Below, one piece after another: positions 60,427 through 64,000 of a stretch of 64,000 nucleotides of DNA. This DNA is from a bacterium. Lineage in GTDB: Bacteria; Zhuqueibacterota; Zhuqueibacteria; Zhuqueibacterales; Zhuqueibacteraceae. The first letter of the stretch is position 1; every line of letters starts with the position of its first letter. A program made the translations under genes and the position numbers. The notes beneath the pieces are model-generated. The model did not search any database, was not told the origin of the DNA, and saw only the letters and a list, made by a program, of their open reading frames with translations. The stretch is from contig JAKLJX010000014.1 in NCBI GenBank assembly GCA_023150945.1, forward strand, positions 1-64,000, in the 5' to 3' direction.

Positions 60427-62862
60427 TTACTTGACCACAACCAGCCGCTTGCTTGCAGTGAATTCTCCGGCCTTCACGCGATACTGATAGGTTCCGGTGG
60501 GCACATACGCGCCGGCATCACTTCTGCCATCCCAAACCAGGCGGTACACACCCGGAGGTTGCGTTCCGGCAAACAAGCGGCGCACGACCTGGCCCTGCAG
60601 ATTGAAAATCGTCACTTCCACCGGCGCGGGTTCGCTCCCGGAAGCCAGGCGGCCGGGCAAATCATAGCGAATGACCGTGCCTTGCGCCAGGCTCTGTCGC
60701 GGAACGGGATTGGGAAAGTTTTGATAAAGCCGGAATTGGCGCGGCGCCGCGGCGGTTTCACTTTCGCCGAGATCAAAGCTGACTTGCGCGCTCTGCAAAT
60801 CGTCAGTGAGATGCGAAACGGCAAAGGTGTTGTTGTCGATTGCAGCGCCGTGGGTGCGAAACAGCACGTCGAGAATGGCGACCGGTGCGGCCGAGGCCAG
60901 CGGCTCGACGTGAAAACCGCCGATCACGATCATTCCCGGCAAATACTGGCTGCCGTCGAGTCCGACCCAATCGGCAGTGGCAGTGGTACGCTCCACGCTC
61001 ACAAACTGCAGATCGCGCACCGGATACTGCAGCAGCAATCCAAATGCTTCGAAAGGTTGCGCCGCGGCCAGCTCGAGGCGCAGCCGCAGTTGCCCTTCAC
61101 CGCCCGGGCCTTGGGTCAGGCGCAGGTGCGCGATGCCGGCAGCTTTGCCGAGAGCGCCGCGCGCAAAACATTCGGCGGGCGGCAATGCCTGCAGGCCGCG
61201 CGTAAAGATGGCGAGCGCGTCGCGGGCGGTGATGGTGTTGTCGCAATTCACATCCGCCGCAATCAATTCACATTGAAACTCCGGCAGATCACAACTGGCC
61301 GGCAGAATCCCGCCGTTCAAGTAGGTTTCAAAGGCGCAGAAGGCATCGCCGGCGGTGAGGCGTTTGTTGCTGTTCACGTCACCGTCATGCTCGCAGGGCG
61401 CACCGAGAAAATAGCTGCAACAAACATTGAGGCCGGCAAGATCGTCGGTCAGATCCGTGAGCTTGAGGGCACTGGAATCGCCGGCGCTGGCGGTGACAGC
61501 GAAACGCAGCTTGAGCAGCGCACCGTCGCTGTTGGCCGGAATCGCTGTGGTGCCGAAGCCGGCGCAGATCAGCGTGCCGGGCTGTAACTGGCGCGCAGTC
61601 GCCGCCACAAATGAGGAAGACAGATTGCCGGGTCCGGCGTCCACGAACTTGAGATGCGCAGGATCATACTGCAGGCGATGGCCGAAGGCGGCAATCGATT
61701 TTGGATTTTGCTTGACGCGAACATCGAGCAGGAGCGTGTCTCCGCGTTGCTCAGTCAGAAGCCCACCGGCCGCGCCACCGCTGGGCGCAAGGTAAAGCGC
61801 GGGACCGCTGCAATCCAGCAGATCACAGCCGGTGCAAATCACGCTGTTGCGGCAGCCGCTCGCGCCGGCGGCGTCGTGGGCGAGTGCAGTGATGGTGAGA
61901 TGGCTGGTGTCACCGATCGCGCATGCCGCCGTGAAGTAGAGGCGGAACAGCACACCGTCGCGTTGTGCGGGAATCGCGACGTTGTTGCTGCCGCTGCACG
62001 CCAGCAGGCCCTCGCCGATCGGCTGGCATTGCGCGGCAAAGAAGCCGGTGAGCAACTCGCCGCGCACGGCGCGCACGAAAGTGAGTCGTGCCGCCGGGTA
62101 GTTGATATTGAAACCAAAAGCATCAACCGGCTGGGTGAAACCGCGCAGCCGAACTTCGACTTCCACCAGATCATCCGGCTTGGTGCGAATGGGCGCATTG
62201 AACGCTGCACCGGGCGCGGCGATCCCAATCGCCGGGCCGTCACACGCGCCGGGTTGTGGATTCCTGGTAATCAGATAATTGCAGCAGCCTGCCATGCCTT
62301 CCAGATCGTCCGCGAGATTGCTCACCGTGATGATCGAGGTGTCCGCTGCTGCCGGGGATGGTCCAATCGCCACAAAACACAGCGTAACCAGCACGCCCGA
62401 GCTGTTGGCGGGAATGCCGAGGCCGCTGAATCCGGAACACGACAACATGCCGGGCTGCGTCTGGTTGCAATCGGAAGCCATGAAGTGTTGCACCAGCGGT
62501 CCGCGCTGGGTGCTCTGCAGAGTCAGGCGGGTGGGATCGAATTGTACAGTATAGCCATAAGCATTCACCATCAGCGGGTTCTGTTCCAGGCGAATATCGA
62601 CACACACGGTTTCGCCGCGTTTGGCGATGATCGGCGCGCCGCGCTGGCCGCCTTGCGGCACGGGAAAGACAGCCTCCTCCGGACAGGCGCGCGGATCACA
62701 GCCGGCCAGAGTTTGCGCGGGACCAATACCGGCGGCGTCATCCGCTTGCGGTGCACGCGCGAAGGCAGTCAAGGCAGAGAGCACAATGACAGTCAGTGCG
62801 AGGAAGATGCGGAAACTCGGAACCGCGAGGGCAGAATGAGGGCGTAAAAGAGACGGTTGCAT
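60427..62862 (-). CDS. Secreted multi-domain protein with cohesin-like modules, dockerin and sorting domain
   Basis: 811 residues, with GGGAGGAGCCG before the ATG and a signal peptide (about 18-36). Four beta modules resemble cohesins: about 70-200, 215-345, 360-480 and 575-695, each with YxVQFDP/FxINYP/LQYDP-type and 'IPANSxGVL'-type segments. Between modules three and four is a dockerin-like pair (DGDVNSNKRLTAGDAFCAF near 490 and ADVNCDNTITARDALAIF near 534) with calcium-loop Asp/Asn. The C-terminus (709-811) is a FlgD-like sorting domain with RLYQNFPNP and RLVVVK. Many Cys suggest disulfides. Confidence 0.82.
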   Translation of the reverse strand: MQPSLLRPHSALAVPSFRIFLALTVIVLSALTAFARAPQADDAAGIGPAQTLAGCDPRACPEEAVFPVPQGGQRGAPIIAKRGETVCVDIRLEQNPLMVNAYGYTVQFDPTRLTLQSTQRGPLVQHFMASDCNQTQPGMLSCSGFSGLGIPANSSGVLVTLCFVAIGPSPAAADTSIITVSNLADDLEGMAGCCNYLITRNPQPGACDGPAIGIAAPGAAFNAPIRTKPDDLVEVEVRLRGFTQPVDAFGFNINYPAARLTFVRAVRGELLTGFFAAQCQPIGEGLLACSGSNNVAIPAQRDGVLFRLYFTAACAIGDTSHLTITALAHDAAGASGCRNSVICTGCDLLDCSGPALYLAPSGGAAGGLLTEQRGDTLLLDVRVKQNPKSIAAFGHRLQYDPAHLKFVDAGPGNLSSSFVAATARQLQPGTLICAGFGTTAIPANSDGALLKLRFAVTASAGDSSALKLTDLTDDLAGLNVCCSYFLGAPCEHDGDVNSNKRLTAGDAFCAFETYLNGGILPASCDLPEFQCELIAADVNCDNTITARDALAIFTRGLQALPPAECFARGALGKAAGIAHLRLTQGPGGEGQLRLRLELAAAQPFEAFGLLLQYPVRDLQFVSVERTTATADWVGLDGSQYLPGMIVIGGFHVEPLASAAPVAILDVLFRTHGAAIDNNTFAVSHLTDDLQSAQVSFDLGESETAAAPRQFRLYQNFPNPVPRQSLAQGTVIRYDLPGRLASGSEPAPVEVTIFNLQGQVVRRLFAGTQPPGVYRLVWDGRSDAGAYVPTGTYQYRVKAGEFTASKRLVVVK

Positions 62863-63341
62863 CGGCTCCTCCCTTACAGTTGGACTTTTGTCGCCCTGGC
62901 CAGTCCTGGCAGGATTGAACTTCCTAATGGCTCAACAGCCAGTCACAAAAATGTTTCAGGCTGAAAATCTGTCTCGCGCTGAAACTAGCAGCGCGGCTGT
63001 AATTCCCAAAAAATCAGCCTGGCGGTCTGAATGGTGCAAATGCCAGGCCCAAAAGCGCAGGCTGTTTTTCGCTTCCGGCACGGCGTGGGAGCGCTGGCCT
63101 GCGCGCCTGCCCTGAAATGCAAAAGCCTGTTCGTGGTGGGGAACAGGCTTTCCTGCCGGAACTGGTGGCAACATATGGTGAATCGGAAATCGCCTAGTGC
63201 TTTGTTGCCTTGATTTGTATTTATGCTTCCACGGGTCATTCAGAAGGAATCTGGTGAAGTATCTGGCACCGTGCGCACAACTTCACCGGCTCCTTGCAGG
63301 ATGACATTGGTGGTCGCAACACATTTCAGGGTAACAGACCG
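62863..63341 (-). other. Intergenic region with hairpin and dispersed repeat
   Basis: No gene in about 480 bp. AAAGCCTGTTC at 63122-63132 pairs with GAACAGGCTTT at 63141-63151; on the minus strand it is followed by TGCATTT and may end the frr transcript. The R2 repeat copy at 63196-63305 is listed separately. The part next to 62863 should hold the promoter of the cohesin-like gene, which I could not place. Confidence 0.45.
63196..63305 (+). repeat. Dispersed noncoding repeat, copy 2 (family R2)
   Basis: Aligns with 19619-19727 along its whole length at about 70% by eye, including CTAGTGCTT, GTTGCCTTG, TCAG-AGGAATC-GGTGAAGTA and TCCTTGCA. It lies between the frr 3' end and the hairpin at 63122-63151. 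No inverted ends were found. Confidence 0.6.
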
Positions 63342-63899
63342 CTAGACTTCCATGATTTCCGCTTCTTTCTTTTTGAGAATTTCATCGATCTTGGCGGCAT
63401 GCGCATCGGTCAGGCGTTGCGCCTCTTTCTCCAGTTTCTTCTCCTCGTCCTCCGAGATGGTGCCGTCCTTTTTCTCCTTTTTGAGATGTTCGATGGCGTC
63501 GCGGCGCACGTTGCGCACGGCCACCCGGCCTTCCTCGGCGAGCTTTCGGCACAGCCGGATCAAATCCTGCCGGCGTTCTTCGTTGAGCGGGGGAATGGGG
63601 ACGCGGATGACATTGCCGTCATTCTGCGGATTCAGCCCCAAATCGGACTTCTGAATCGCTTTTTCGATTTCACCGATCAGGCTTTTCTCCCAGGGCTGAA
63701 TCGTGATCAACCGCGGCTCCGGCGTGTTGATATTGGCGACCTTGCTGAGCGGGACTGCCGAACCGTAGTACGAAACCCGGACGCTGTCGAGCAGGGCGGG
63801 CGAGGCTTTGCCCGAGCGGATTTTGCTCAACTCGCTGCGCGTGCTTTCCACGGCTTTGTCCATCCGTGTTTCTGCGTCTTTGGTGATTTTATGTGCCAT
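63342..63899 (-). CDS. frr: Ribosome recycling factor
   Basis: Splits post-termination ribosomes together with EF-G. The ATG at 63899 (AHKITKDAETRMDKAVE) gives 185 residues, exactly the usual size; a GTG three codons earlier is possible. Conserved segments are ELSKIRSGKASPALLDSVRVSYYG, INTPEPRLITIQPWEK, GLNPQNDGNVIRVPIPPLNEERR and the long helical C-terminus. It follows the 3' end of a pyrH-like gene, the usual neighbour. Confidence 0.95.
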   Translation of the reverse strand: MAHKITKDAETRMDKAVESTRSELSKIRSGKASPALLDSVRVSYYGSAVPLSKVANINTPEPRLITIQPWEKSLIGEIEKAIQKSDLGLNPQNDGNVIRVPIPPLNEERRQDLIRLCRKLAEEGRVAVRNVRRDAIEHLKKEKKDGTISEDEEKKLEKEAQRLTDAHAAKIDEILKKKEAEIMEV

Positions 63900-63944
63900 A
63901 ACCGTCACCGATCCTTCCTTGCCAATAAAGGTTCAGAAAACTTG

Positions 63945-64000
63945 CTATGCACTGGTTTGCGAAATGGCGTCTGGGGAAACCGTGGTGCCGATGCGCTCCC
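63945..64000 (-). CDS. pyrH: Partial UMP kinase (3' end only)
   Basis: On the minus strand the window's end reads ERIGTTVSPDAISQTSA followed by TAG. The ERIGTTV segment fits the usual end of UMP kinase (GExIGTxV), and pyrH-frr is a widely conserved gene pair. Only 18 codons are visible, so the call depends on gene order as much as on sequence. Confidence 0.6.
   Translation of the reverse strand, partial: ERIGTTVSPDAISQTSA

Overview
The window looks like chromosomal DNA of a GC-rich, double-membraned (diderm) bacterium. It encodes outer-membrane barrels, several lipoproteins with a lipobox, and two secreted proteins that end in a FlgD-like/type IX-style C-terminal domain (a QNxPNP motif, then a short Lys/Arg tail). 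Together with the mix of respiratory, beta-oxidation and secreted peptidase genes, this fits an uncultured lineage of the Calditrichota/KSB1/FCB kind. That placement is inference; there is no rRNA in the window. No tRNA, IS element or CRISPR array was recognised.

Layout. 1-8491: membrane arm of complex I (nuoA-H-J-K-L-M-N) behind a clear promoter, without the hydrophilic subunits. 9107-12967: M14 carboxypeptidase, SH3/parvulin-like protein, a membrane protein and a hicAB toxin-antitoxin pair. 13428-21804: fatty-acid oxidation cluster (TetR/FadR-like regulator with an operator, fadA, fadB, acyl-CoA dehydrogenase, etfB, etfA). 22011-30538: YIP1-like protein, hisC, M28 peptidase, outer-membrane barrel, CxxCH lipoprotein, penicillin acylase family enzyme, MarC. 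30685-38464 (minus): dinB, a mosaic area with a duplicated pyrC 3' end, the pyrR-pyrB-pyrC operon with a promoter and leader, and pckA. 38661-39320: a secreted barrel-like protein interrupted by two in-frame TGA codons. 39479-42336 (minus): pntA1-pntA2-pntB. 42856-48822 (minus): dienelactone hydrolase family, thioesterase, DUF2752 and TM2 proteins, a second M14 peptidase and a HEAT-repeat lipoprotein. 49206-50540: metallophosphatase-like/tetraheme cytochrome fusion. 51058-59835: tex, a very long FtsZ, coiled-coil protein, barrel and two lipoproteins. 60427-64000 (minus): cohesin/dockerin protein, frr and the 3' end of pyrH.

Main discoveries. (1) The gene at 49206-50540 is read through a TGA at codon 49, at the Cys position of a PCGC-type motif. 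The TGA is followed, after 18 nt, by a hairpin with a GGUCUG loop, the loop and spacing of the E. coli fdhF SECIS as I remember it, so this is very probably a selenoprotein. (2) FtsZ (53741-55864) has an archaeal-looking core, a long Pro/Ala linker and an extra helical C-terminal domain, and lies outside any division cluster. (3) Other unusual structures are a hexanucleotide-repeat hairpin between nuoM and nuoN, an 83-bp perfect duplication of the pyrC 3' end flanking an inserted gene, a palindrome matching the Bacillus FadR box, a hicAB promoter with three operator half-sites, a possible pyrR attenuator, and several dispersed palindromic repeat families.

The genes suggest aerobic or anaerobic respiration with complex I and transhydrogenase, fatty-acid beta-oxidation feeding electrons through ETF, gluconeogenesis through PEP carboxykinase, and scavenging of peptides by secreted peptidases.
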